Notes: a model not told the origin generated them from the letters alone. Positions 1-8,657 are shown, counted from the first letter of the stretch. The stretch is 44,681 nt of DNA from Candidatus Woesearchaeota archaeon (GCA_016235495.1 JACRKH010000060.1:1-44681); one strand, 5' to 3'. Translations and numbers: made by a program.

Positions 1-23
1 ACAACAGCTTTGGACATAGACCA

Positions 24-52
24 TTATGAAACGCCAAATTCGGCGTTCATAA
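24..52. repeat. Inverted repeat / hairpin, 11 bp stem with one bulged A
   Basis: TTATGAA(a)CGCC-aaattc-GGCGTTCATAA. Confidence 0.6.
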
Positions 53-155
53 CAAAATTACCAAACCTGTTTGATTTATTTTGGAAAAGGACAGAAAAAT
101 GAAATATTTAAAAACACGAAAAAATATCCGGACATTACAGTAGAGAAGTTTTTGG

Positions 156-467
156 TTAAGTGTTGTTTGTCAAAAAAGTCTGCATGATTAAAATAGCTAA
201 TTGAATCAAACCAAATATACCCATAACAATTGTTAACCACATAATCCACCTTGTTAAGTTGATCATGACTTCTGATTGTTTTGAAGAACCAACATTAAAT
301 TCTTCTACTTCTTGTTTAAGCCTTCTACTCATTTCTAAGGCAATGTCCTGTCTTCCACACTCATTGTTAGTTGATTTATATTTATGAACCAATTCTTTAT
401 CCGAATATGTCTCAAATCCTGTTTCAAAAGAATCAGATATTCCTTTATATTCATCTGTTTTTGACAT
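156..467 (-). CDS. Hypothetical protein with one C-terminal TM helix
   Basis: ORF; hydrophobic stretch LTRWIMWLTIVMGIFGLIQLAILIM. Confidence 0.6.
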   Translation of the reverse strand: MSKTDEYKGISDSFETGFETYSDKELVHKYKSTNNECGRQDIALEMSRRLKQEVEEFNVGSSKQSEVMINLTRWIMWLTIVMGIFGLIQLAILIMQTFLTNNT

Positions 468-534
468 TTTTCCTCTATCCCTAATGGATAATCACTTTTT
501 TATAATTTTATTCTTTAAGAATTTAATCTAGCCT

Positions 535-567
535 GACACACGGCACGCCCCCGCAGACTTTATAAAC
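535..567 (+). promoter_or_regulatory. GC-rich box plus TATA-like box upstream of the 589 gene
   Basis: gacacacggcacgcccccgc followed by tttataaac about 22 nt before the GTG start. Confidence 0.4.
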
Positions 568-588
568 AATTACACCCTAAACACAAAA

Positions 589-1254
589 GTGAAAGCAATC
601 AAACTCTCTCCCTCCAGCATTAACCTTTTCTCAGAATGCCCTAAATGCTTCTGGCTCAGTATAATCAAAGGAATAAAAAGACCCTCTGGTGCTTTTCCTT
701 CATTACCTTCAGGCATGGATAAAATTCTCAAAGAACATTTTGACAGATTCATGAAGAAAGGAGAACTTCCTCCAGAATTACAATCCCTCCAAGGCTACAA
801 ACTCTTTGATGATGAAGAACTCCTCAAAGTCTGGAGAAATAACTTCAAAGGCATATCCTACACAGAAGAAAAAACAGGAATAGTTCTGCATGGAGCAATA
901 GACAATATTCTTGTGAAAGGAAAAAAACTAGTAGTTTTGGATTACAAAACAAGAGGATTCCCATTAAAAGAAGATACACCTGAACATTATCAGGCGCAGA
1001 TGAACCTCTATAATTTTCTTTTACGAAAGAATGCCTATGAAACAGAAGATTATACCTATTTGCTCTTTTATCATCCAAATAAAGTTTTAGAGACAGGAGA
1101 AATTATCTTTAATACAGATATCGTGAAGATGAAGACAAATGCGAAAGATGGTGAGAAAGTGTTTATTGAAGCAATAAAAATACTTAAAGGAGAAGAACCT
1201 GAATCCACTGAAGAGTGTAAGTGGTGTATTTGGAGAGGAGACAATGAAAAATAA
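589..1254 (+). CDS. PD-(D/E)XK nuclease, Cas4/RecB-like
   Basis: N-terminal CPKCFWL, GAIDN..LVVLDYKTRG, QAQMNLYNFLL, C-terminal CKWC; Cas4/RecB-type Cys and nuclease motifs. Confidence 0.8.
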   Translation: MKAIKLSPSSINLFSECPKCFWLSIIKGIKRPSGAFPSLPSGMDKILKEHFDRFMKKGELPPELQSLQGYKLFDDEELLKVWRNNFKGISYTEEKTGIVLHGAIDNILVKGKKLVVLDYKTRGFPLKEDTPEHYQAQMNLYNFLLRKNAYETEDYTYLLFYHPNKVLETGEIIFNTDIVKMKTNAKDGEKVFIEAIKILKGEEPESTEECKWCIWRGDNEK

Positions 1255-2068
1255 TATCCCTTCCTTTGTAAAATGGGCTGGAGGAAAGAAACAACTCATT
1301 GGCCAGTTTGAGAAGTTTTTCCCAAGCAAATTTGAAAGATATTTTGAGCCTTTTGTTGGAGGTGGTGCCGTTGCCTTTCACATACTAAAAAATTATTCTC
1401 CTAAAGAAGCATTTTTATTTGATATTAATAAAGAATTGATTAATTGCTATAATACAATAAAACAAAATCCACAAGAGCTTCTAAAAGATTTACAAGAACA
1501 CAAAGATAAACACAATAAGGAGTATTTTTACCAAATTAGATCCAAAAGTTTAGGAGAAATGAACAAACTTGAAAGAGCTGCAAGATTTATCTACCTAAAT
1601 AGAACTTGTTTTAATGGTTTATATCGAGTAAATTCTAAAGGTATTTTTAATGTCCCCATGGGAGATTACAAGAACCCTCTCATAGTTCCTAAGGAGGATA
1701 TAACTGAGATTTCATCGTTATTAAAGAAGGCAAGCCTAAAATGTTCCTCTTTTGAAAAAGTTTTAAACCTTGCAAAGAAAGGTGATTTTGTATACCTTGA
1801 CCCTCCATATTATCCATTAAAGAAGGGAACAAGTTTTACAGCGTATACCCAAGGAAACTTCTTAGAGAAAGAACAAATAAAACTGCAAAAAGTCTTCTCA
1901 CAATTAAATAAAAAAGGCTGCAAAGTTATGTTATCAAATAGTGACACAGAATTCATTACAGATATTTATAAGAGTTTTCATATTAATAAAGTTAGAGCAA
2001 CAAGGATGATTAATTGCAATGGAAATGAAAGAGGGAAAATAACTGAAGTAGTTATTACGAATTACTAA
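1244..2068 (+). CDS. DNA adenine methylase, D12/Dam class
   Basis: FVKWAGGKKQL, FEPFVGGGAVAF, YLDPPYYPL motifs; overlaps the upstream gene by 11 nt. Confidence 0.93.
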   Translation: MKNNIPSFVKWAGGKKQLIGQFEKFFPSKFERYFEPFVGGGAVAFHILKNYSPKEAFLFDINKELINCYNTIKQNPQELLKDLQEHKDKHNKEYFYQIRSKSLGEMNKLERAARFIYLNRTCFNGLYRVNSKGIFNVPMGDYKNPLIVPKEDITEISSLLKKASLKCSSFEKVLNLAKKGDFVYLDPPYYPLKKGTSFTAYTQGNFLEKEQIKLQKVFSQLNKKGCKVMLSNSDTEFITDIYKSFHINKVRATRMINCNGNERGKITEVVITNY

Positions 2069-2619
2069 TCTACTTCTGGTTCTGGCAAACCCAATATCTT
2101 GAAAGGAAGATTCTTAATAAAATAGTCACATCCTGCCAACTTAATGAACTCTTTTACATCATCATATTTAGATTGGTCAAACCATTCATTTAAAATATAA
2201 CAGTACTCTACCTTAATGCCTGTTTCCATAACAAGCCTTTGATATTGTTGCCTTTTGTATTCACATGTTTGGAGTTTCTCATCAACTGAACCAGATTTTT
2301 GCTGAAACTTCATTTCAATAATATAAAGTCTATTTGTCTGAATGATAAACAAAGCTTGATCCGGGAGTAGCTGGGTAGATAAATGTTTCTTCCAATCCAC
2401 TTGGTACTCTTCTAAGAATATTTTGTAAAAACTATATTTCTTGTAGACACGGGCTACTTCCTTATCCTTGAAGAAGAGTTGATGCCAAATATTATTCTCA
2501 GTTTTTCTTTCAACAACCTTATAGCCTTTTAAGTTTTGAAAAGAAGCAATAAGATCAGCTCTGCCTTCAAATTTCAATCCTGAGAGTGTATTTGCTCCAC
2601 CTTCTCCGCCTTCTTTCAT
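2065..2619 (-). CDS. Putative type II restriction endonuclease
   Basis: Convergent with the Dam gene (4 nt overlap); LFIIQTNRLYIIEMKFQQKSGSVDEKLQTCEYKRQQY resembles PD-(D/E)XK REases. Confidence 0.65.
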   Translation of the reverse strand: MKEGGEGGANTLSGLKFEGRADLIASFQNLKGYKVVERKTENNIWHQLFFKDKEVARVYKKYSFYKIFLEEYQVDWKKHLSTQLLPDQALFIIQTNRLYIIEMKFQQKSGSVDEKLQTCEYKRQQYQRLVMETGIKVEYCYILNEWFDQSKYDDVKEFIKLAGCDYFIKNLPFKILGLPEPEVD

Positions 2620-2859
2620 AAAAAGAGAGAATAGCTTCGAATTTAAAAGTTTAACTTTTATTCATTCTTTGTATAGGACAGAGACAAATGTCCCTAGCCT
2701 ACACATGGTCTGCAATTTCGATACTTTTAAACAGGAATGAGATTGAAAAAGGATGAATAAAAAAGGACAATTGGGGTGCATTTAATATAATCGATCAAGT
2801 TTAGGCCAGGTTATAGGAATAAAAAGACACGAGAAAGCCTACAAAAGGAAAGCCTTATA

Positions 2860-2884
2860 AGTAACATATTACTCATATAAGTAA
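2860..2884 (+). promoter_or_regulatory. Putative operator with three AGTAA half-sites before the MNT start
   Basis: AGTAAcataTTACTcatataAGTAA directly before ATG 2886. Confidence 0.4.
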
Positions 2885-2885
2885 A

Positions 2886-3440
2886 ATGATACTTAACTCT
2901 TTAATCATGGAAGAATTCCTAAGAGACTATGCAGGAGCCTATACAGGCAGTTTTATTTCCCAAAAGAAAGGATTAAACCAAAAAACAGTTTCAAACTACT
3001 TAAATATTCTTGAAAAAGAACATATCCTGCGAAGTGTAACAGAAGGAAAAAATAAAAAATATTCCCTCAATAAAGAAAACAAAGAAATACTCAAGCATTT
3101 TATTCTTGCAATAGAACACTTGAGAACAATAGACTTTTACAAAAAATACCCTCTTATAAAAGAAGTAGCAGAAAAGATACAAAAACACATTCAAGGAACT
3201 GCATTGCTATTTGGCAGTTATGCGAAAGGCATAGCCAAAAAGGATTCAGATATAGACATCCTCATCATAGGAACTTGCAATGAAAAAGAAATAACAAAAA
3301 TAGAACTAATTTATAATGTTGATATAAATCTAAAGATATACAACAAGATAGAAAAAGATATACTTTTCAAAGAAGCAATAAAAAACCATATCCTTCTAAA
3401 AAACTTCGAAACATTTACTGAGGATATGCTCCATGAATAA
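2886..3440 (+). CDS. wHTH + MNT-type nucleotidyltransferase
   Basis: N-terminal winged HTH-like region; LLFGSYAKGIAKKDSDIDILII nucleotidyltransferase motif. Confidence 0.88.
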   Translation: MILNSLIMEEFLRDYAGAYTGSFISQKKGLNQKTVSNYLNILEKEHILRSVTEGKNKKYSLNKENKEILKHFILAIEHLRTIDFYKKYPLIKEVAEKIQKHIQGTALLFGSYAKGIAKKDSDIDILIIGTCNEKEITKIELIYNVDINLKIYNKIEKDILFKEAIKNHILLKNFETFTEDMLHE

Positions 3441-3900
3441 CATTGAATGGTGTTTAAAACAGAAAAATGGTATTGAAATAATAGAACCAAATGATGATTT
3501 AGCAAAAGCATACATACAAAAAGCAGAAGATGCACTCCAAGCTTCATCTCTTTTAGAAGCACATAGGGATTGGAGAATTTCTTCCCTTTATTATTCGATG
3601 TATTTTGCGGTATATGCCATTCTTATGAAAATAGGAATAAAATGTGAGATTCATTCTTGTACAATTACGTTTATGGAAGAGATATTAAAAGATTATTTTG
3701 GCCAAAAGGAGAGAGAATTATTGAAGAAATCTATGAAAGCAAGAATTGATACCCAATATTATACAGATAAGAATATTTCTGAGGTAACATATCATACTAT
3801 GGTTGAAAATGCACCAAAGTTTCTGGTTACATGCAAAGAGATATTGTATCAAATAAATGAAATAAAAATTAAAGAAATAAGAAATCGCATATCAAAATAA
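3433..3900 (+). CDS. HEPN domain protein
   Basis: DWRISSLYYSMYFAVYAILMKIGI and KARIDTQYYTD; overlaps the MNT gene. Confidence 0.85.
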   Translation: MNNIEWCLKQKNGIEIIEPNDDLAKAYIQKAEDALQASSLLEAHRDWRISSLYYSMYFAVYAILMKIGIKCEIHSCTITFMEEILKDYFGQKERELLKKSMKARIDTQYYTDKNISEVTYHTMVENAPKFLVTCKEILYQINEIKIKEIRNRISK

Positions 3901-3935
3901 TTTTATGTTCCTCTTCCAAACAGGTATATTTCATT

Positions 3936-4472
3936 CTACCCCAACAGCTCTTTCTTCAGGGTCTTGTGTGCAATATTAATCTTCTGAAAGGTCTCCAAAT
4001 CCCCGCCCATATCCGGATGATGTGCCTTAGAAAGATCCTTGTACTTCTTTGTAATCATATCAAAATCAAAACTATCATGAGAAACCCCTAACAGCGCTCG
4101 TGCCTCTTTCCTCTGCACTTCCACATCCTTATCCTCATTGAACACAGCAATACATTCCTCTCGCGTTTTCTCGCCAGAAAGCACAGCATTGACTTCGTGT
4201 TCAATCACCTGTAGAATAACATGCAGGTTCTCTATGTAGCGCAAAGAAGTATAGGAATAGTAAAGATTCTGCCAGTCCATATACCAGCTCACAGAAGCAG
4301 CAGCTCGCTTAATCACCATAGCCTCATCTTTGAAAGAAATAGAATCTTCTTCCACACCCAGCTTTTTCAGCTGAGCAGTAATCATATTCTTCAGCTGCAC
4401 TGCCTTTCTGTTGGAAGCCTGCTTCATATCAAACTGAGGAATATCATATCCTCGCACTTTTATCGTTGCCAT
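3936..4472 (-). CDS. J-domain protein (DnaJ-like) with C-terminal J domain
   Basis: ALLGVSHDSFDFDMITKKYKDLSKAHHPDMGGDLETFQKINIAHKTL. Confidence 0.85.
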   Translation of the reverse strand: MATIKVRGYDIPQFDMKQASNRKAVQLKNMITAQLKKLGVEEDSISFKDEAMVIKRAAASVSWYMDWQNLYYSYTSLRYIENLHVILQVIEHEVNAVLSGEKTREECIAVFNEDKDVEVQRKEARALLGVSHDSFDFDMITKKYKDLSKAHHPDMGGDLETFQKINIAHKTLKKELLG

Positions 4473-4565
4473 AGCTCTTTTGCCGAAGAGCTCCTTTATA
4501 AAGCTATGGATGCGAAAAGAGAAAACTTTATATCTTATATAAACTTTAAAACTTATAGAAAAACC

Positions 4566-4700
4566 ATGGAAACAATAACCATCCCGAAAAGAGAATATGA
4601 AACTCTAAAAAAGCAGGCACAAATTGATATGGATGTACTGCATCAGTTCATGAATAGCCTTGCCGATATTAAGGCTGGAAGAATAAAAAAAGTTAGGTAA
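4566..4700 (+). CDS. Putative small antitoxin (44 aa)
   Basis: METITIPKREYETLKKQAQIDMDVLHQFMNSLADIKAGRIKKVR; style of archaeal RelE-partner antitoxins; internal ATG of track ORF 4221-4700. Confidence 0.6.
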   Translation: METITIPKREYETLKKQAQIDMDVLHQFMNSLADIKAGRIKKVR

Positions 4701-5019
4701 TTTTCTGATTCTTAAGAATGTCCTTTATTTCCTGCCCAAAATTGTTCAAAAGTAAAAAAAGAGTATTAATGACTCTTTGTTGATCCTTCTTTTCACTTAT
4801 TGCCACGAGATACACAGCTTTCATATCATCATAAATAAGATAATAAACTCGGATCTTATGATGTTTCTTTTCCCTTAACCAAGGAACTCGTATAGAATCA
4901 CCAACATAAGGATTCTCAAAAAGTTGATCCTCAATCTTTTCCATCCAATCCTGAAATTCTTTGGGGTACTTATTCAGCAGTTTATCAAATGATTCTGAAT
5001 GATAGACAGCATAGGCCAT
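4693..5019 (-). CDS. RelE/ParE-like toxin
   Basis: FDKLLNKYPKEFQDWMEKIEDQLFENPYVGDSIRVPWLREKKHHKIRVYYLIYDD RelE fold pattern. Confidence 0.75.
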   Translation of the reverse strand: MAYAVYHSESFDKLLNKYPKEFQDWMEKIEDQLFENPYVGDSIRVPWLREKKHHKIRVYYLIYDDMKAVYLVAISEKKDQQRVINTLFLLLNNFGQEIKDILKNQKIT

Positions 5020-5132
5020 AAAATATTGTTACCTAAAGGATTTATAAATATTTTCTAGGAATAAACTTTAAAGTTTAAAGAGATACACACCCATAGCACA
5101 ATTTTATAAACTTCTATACTCCCCCAAAAGAA

Positions 5133-5243
5133 ATGAATGACATAGAATTAGCAGAATCCATTGCAAAGACACATAAAAGACTATCAGATTTTGAACAAAA
5201 CATTCAAACGAAAAAATATACTAGAAAAGACTTGGGTTTCTAG
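5133..5243 (+). CDS. Small ORF (36 aa), possibly antitoxin-like
   Basis: MNDIELAESIAKTHKRLSDFEQNIQTKKYTRKDLGF; read by eye, not in track. Confidence 0.35.
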   Translation: MNDIELAESIAKTHKRLSDFEQNIQTKKYTRKDLGF

Positions 5244-5245
5244 AA

Positions 5246-5719
5246 GTGCCTCATATTTCCCTACTAAAAGAAACACTTATTAAGAACCACACTTCCCTAA
5301 AAACAATGAATATCCTCGCACAGAAAGGAACAGAAAAGACTTGTCCAACAGCAGTATTTCTCAAAGAAGGAAAAGTTCTTTCAGGATTAAGGCATTACAC
5401 TCCTGACAAATGGAAAGCAATCTCTGTCTGGACCTTTCCAGGGGGAAGATGTGATGCAGGAGAAACCATAGAACAAACTTTAAGAAGAGAAGTAGCAGAA
5501 GAAATTAATATCACAGACTTTCAAATCACAAAATATCTAGGAACTTTTCCAGGTGCAAAAGAAGGAGACCTGGTTCCTGCATTTCTCTGTACAACAATGC
5601 AAAGCCCAAAGCTTATGGAGCCGGAAAAATTCTCTGAATGGAAATGGTTTCCCGCAAAAAAACTCCCAGAAAATTTTATCAATCCTCATGTACGCAGCTA
5701 TCTGCTTGAAAAAGTATAA
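5246..5719 (+). CDS. NUDIX hydrolase
   Basis: Nudix box GGRCDAGETIEQTLRREVAEEINI. Confidence 0.92.
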   Translation: MPHISLLKETLIKNHTSLKTMNILAQKGTEKTCPTAVFLKEGKVLSGLRHYTPDKWKAISVWTFPGGRCDAGETIEQTLRREVAEEINITDFQITKYLGTFPGAKEGDLVPAFLCTTMQSPKLMEPEKFSEWKWFPAKKLPENFINPHVRSYLLEKV

Positions 5720-5731
5720 ACCATTCTAAAC

Positions 5732-6250
5732 TTATTTAATTTTTCTAATAATTTCCTTATCTACATAATCCGTAAGATCTTCCCAAGCTTTCTTGCAATT
5801 CTCTCCAAGGGAAAAAGGTTCAATATCAAGCTTACTATGTATGCTATGTCTACAAACCAACTCATCAAGTTCGTCTCGATAGATTGTGCTAGGAGAGAAT
5901 TCAATGATCAAACGTAGAGGATAGGCATTTTTGCATTCCTCGAAAATATCTTCCAGAGCAGTAGAAAGTCTTCTGCCATCTTCTAATCTGCCAGTAGTGG
6001 AAATATAAGAGTGAAAAGGACTTGGCGCATCACTAAAAAAATCATAAAAAAAGAGACTATCCCCATAGCGAGAATCACTATAAAACAGAGCAACAAAACG
6101 AAGACTAGAAGATTCTCCAATTCTCTCTAGCCTTCTCCAAAAAGTCTGAAGCGATGCAGAGCTTTGCTCAAAGGGAGCCATCCCATCAAGAAAAAGAGGA
6201 ACAAAGGAAGTATTCACCACAACAAGAGCATCTTTTCCAAAATAATCCAT
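5732..6250 (-). CDS. Hypothetical protein
   Basis: 172-aa ORF with convergent neighbour. Confidence 0.55.
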   Translation of the reverse strand: MDYFGKDALVVVNTSFVPLFLDGMAPFEQSSASLQTFWRRLERIGESSSLRFVALFYSDSRYGDSLFFYDFFSDAPSPFHSYISTTGRLEDGRRLSTALEDIFEECKNAYPLRLIIEFSPSTIYRDELDELVCRHSIHSKLDIEPFSLGENCKKAWEDLTDYVDKEIIRKIK

Positions 6251-6292
6251 CGAAAAAGGAATAAACAGAGCATTAATAAGAATTTCTGTACT

Positions 6293-6376
6293 CTAAGCCA
6301 GCTTTACTTTGCAGATATTGCCCTTGCACACCATCTTCGTTTCCTTCTTCTTCACCATTTTCTTTTTCACAGCCAT
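6293..6376 (-). CDS. Small Lys-rich ORF (27 aa) with CKGNIC
   Basis: MAVKKKMVKKKETKMVCKGNICKVKLA; not in track. Confidence 0.35.
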   Translation of the reverse strand: MAVKKKMVKKKETKMVCKGNICKVKLA

Positions 6377-6386
6377 ACAAACACCT

Positions 6387-6809
6387 CTACAAAGCAGAAT
6401 GCATTTTTCTATATAAAACTATTGCTAAAATAAAAGTGACTAAAACCAAAACATGTACACTCGTGCACCAGAGGCAAATGGCTTCCAAAACAATTTCCCC
6501 ATAAATGAAATAAATCAGAGAAAGCAAGCCTAAAGAACACCAGACAAAAAAAGGCATTTCATATTTTCTCTTTTTTAGAAGAAAACTAAATCCAATCAAT
6601 CCTAAAAACCAAACGACTCCAAAGAATGCAACAGGCACATGATAAATTTCTGAGTACATGCTGGTGTTCACCGTGGAGCAGGAAATCAAAGCATTCACAT
6701 CACAGAATGCTGGCTCAGGAATATAATGATGCTTCACTAAATACAAAGAAAGAACCAATCCAATAATTCCAATAATCAAAAACAAATACCGAAGAGTTTT
6801 TCTTTGCAT
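6387..6809 (-). CDS. Vitamin K epoxide reductase (VKOR) family protein
   Basis: FCDVNALISCSTVNTSMYSEIYHVPVAFFGVVWF and CLWCTSVHV redox Cys pair; start set at MQRKTLRYL inside track ORF 6387-6857. Confidence 0.88.
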   Translation of the reverse strand: MQRKTLRYLFLIIGIIGLVLSLYLVKHHYIPEPAFCDVNALISCSTVNTSMYSEIYHVPVAFFGVVWFLGLIGFSFLLKKRKYEMPFFVWCSLGLLSLIYFIYGEIVLEAICLWCTSVHVLVLVTFILAIVLYRKMHSAL

Positions 6810-6883
6810 AGAGAAAAGAAAATAAAGGCAAATTATAAACTTTTCCTGCTTTCGCAAACTTTATATGCTTCAGAGTAGTATGT

Positions 6884-6999
6884 CGCTGGAGCTGGGATTT
6901 GAACCCAGAAATGCTAGGGAGCATCATGGTTTCCTCAGACCTCTCACCCCTTATGAGAGGCTTTTGAGACCCTGCCATACCAGATTTGGCGACTCCAGC
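6884..6999 (-). tRNA. tRNA-Leu(CAA), class II, with 31-nt intron (6932-6962)
   Basis: Acceptor GCTGGAG/CTCCAGC, D arm GCC..GGC, T arm CTGGG-TTCAAAT-CCCAG, long variable arm GATGC..GCATT; anticodon loop CTCAAAA after removal of a BHB intron. Confidence 0.85.
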
Positions 7000-7083
7000 A
7001 TATTCCCTTCCAAATAAATCCTCTTCAAAAACTTTTCCCAGAAATTTCCAAAGATTTTCAATAAATACTTAAAGACAAAGGAT

Positions 7084-7338
7084 ATGAAAGAAGAGATGAA
7101 GAAAAAAGAATTCCCCATTAAAGGCTGGAAATGGATTTTTTATATCATTGGCTGGCTCGGTGTTCTCAATGTTGCATTCTGGATATACCAGGTAGTTGCC
7201 TATGCACTCTATAACTCAGAAGATAAATTTTTTACCAATCACTTTCACAGAAGAGTATTCAATTGGGGAATTCTCATAACAATAACTATAGCCCTAGCAT
7301 TTCTCATCGCAGCTGCCTTTGCCATTTTTGTAGGCTGA
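7084..7338 (+). CDS. Small two-TM membrane protein
   Basis: Two hydrophobic segments. Confidence 0.6.
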   Translation: MKEEMKKKEFPIKGWKWIFYIIGWLGVLNVAFWIYQVVAYALYNSEDKFFTNHFHRRVFNWGILITITIALAFLIAAAFAIFVG

Positions 7339-7377
7339 TACAAAACTCTTAAGAACTCTTTTTCATTTCTTTTTGAC

Positions 7378-8034
7378 ATGAACACAGAAACCCTCCTCAA
7401 AGTGTACAACATTCTCGAGAAAGAAGTAAAGAATTACAAAGTGCCTATTATCACATTAATAGCACAGACAAAAAAAGATCCCTACAGAGTATTGATAGGC
7501 ACAGTACTTTCATTACGAACAAAAGATGAAGTCACAGCAAAGGCATGTGAGAGATTGTTTGCACAAGCAGACACTCCTGAGAAAATGATAAAATTATCAG
7601 AAGCAGAAATTGAAAAACTCATCTACCCCACTGGCTTCTACAAAACCAAAGCAAAGAACATAAAGATTATTTCTCAAAAACTAATTAATGAATATAACTC
7701 TAAAGTTCCAGACGAAATTGATACACTATTGACATTTCCAAATGTAGGAAGGAAGACTGCAAACTTAGTAGTCATTGAGGGTTATGACAAACCAGGAGTT
7801 TGTGTAGATGTACACAACTGGCGAATTTTAAATAGATTAGGCTATCTCAAAGCAAAAAATCCGGAAGAAACAGAATTCGCAATACGAAAAAAACTTCCAC
7901 AAAAGTATTGGAACAAACTCAATTACATCCTCGTCGCATTTGGCCAGAATACCTGTGTTCCAGTATCACCCCTTTGTTCAAAATGTCCTGTCTACAAATA
8001 CTGTGAAAGAAAAGGCGTGAAAACGCAGAGATAG
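7378..8034 (+). CDS. nth: Endonuclease III
   Basis: FPNVGRKTANLVV HhH, VDVHNWRILNRLG, C-terminal CPVYKYC Fe-S cluster region. Confidence 0.93.
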   Translation: MNTETLLKVYNILEKEVKNYKVPIITLIAQTKKDPYRVLIGTVLSLRTKDEVTAKACERLFAQADTPEKMIKLSEAEIEKLIYPTGFYKTKAKNIKIISQKLINEYNSKVPDEIDTLLTFPNVGRKTANLVVIEGYDKPGVCVDVHNWRILNRLGYLKAKNPEETEFAIRKKLPQKYWNKLNYILVAFGQNTCVPVSPLCSKCPVYKYCERKGVKTQR

Positions 8035-8624
8035 CTAAAAATAAAGTTTCTTCTTTCTCTGCACAGCATGCTCCAAAGCAGGTCGCATTTTTCTCCCTGT
8101 CCTCCAGAGCCAGCCTTTCTCATACGTATTGCATGCAGGAAGCACTTCTCTGCTCACATGATACGCAACATCTTGTCCTAACACTCGTGGCACAGAAAGA
8201 ATACCAGAGAATAATCCATCTTTTCCTCCATGAGCACCATCCAAACATTTCACAAAGCCAGGAATATAATCCCAGAATAAAGAGTGCCATTTGTATATTT
8301 TTCAACACGAAGCAAGTCATCAATCACTTCAGGAAAAGCAGTTCTTCTTTTTGTTCTCGTTCGGTACCACTGCCAATGCTCCCAGACAAGAGAGGAAAAA
8401 TGAGCTCCTCCAACTTCACCAGAAGTATACAATGGCCCTTTTTTTCCTCCAATACTGTGTACAAGCACATCGGAGAATATTCCTAGAATTTCTAAACTCT
8501 CTCGAGGAAAATAAAACTCCCCTTGTTCTGGTCGGGTAGAACAATACAGCACTGCAGACACAAAATCTTTTTTATCCATAAAAAAGCATATTTCCATCTC
8601 TTTAAAAGATTTTAGCAAGTCCAT
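8035..8624 (-). CDS. Hypothetical protein apparently split by a frameshift (parts 8250-8624 and 8035-8253)
   Basis: ...RVEKYTNG in one frame and HSLFWDYIPGFVKCLDGAHGGKDG... in another read as one continuous protein. Confidence 0.5.
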
Positions 8625-8657
8625 AACACTTATAACTTCTTTTAACTTTCCTTCAGC

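Noticed and set aside
6164-6433. 89-aa plus-strand ORF
   Set aside because: Overlaps antisense coding and a small minus ORF; no coding signature.
6715-6978. 87-aa ORF overlapping the tRNA
   Set aside because: It covers the tRNA and the VKOR frame on the same strand; no independent support.
6884-6999. Calling the tRNA as tRNA-Ser because of G73
   Set aside because: No Ser anticodon preceded by U33 can be placed in a loop; the BHB-spliced structure gives a clear CAA Leu anticodon.
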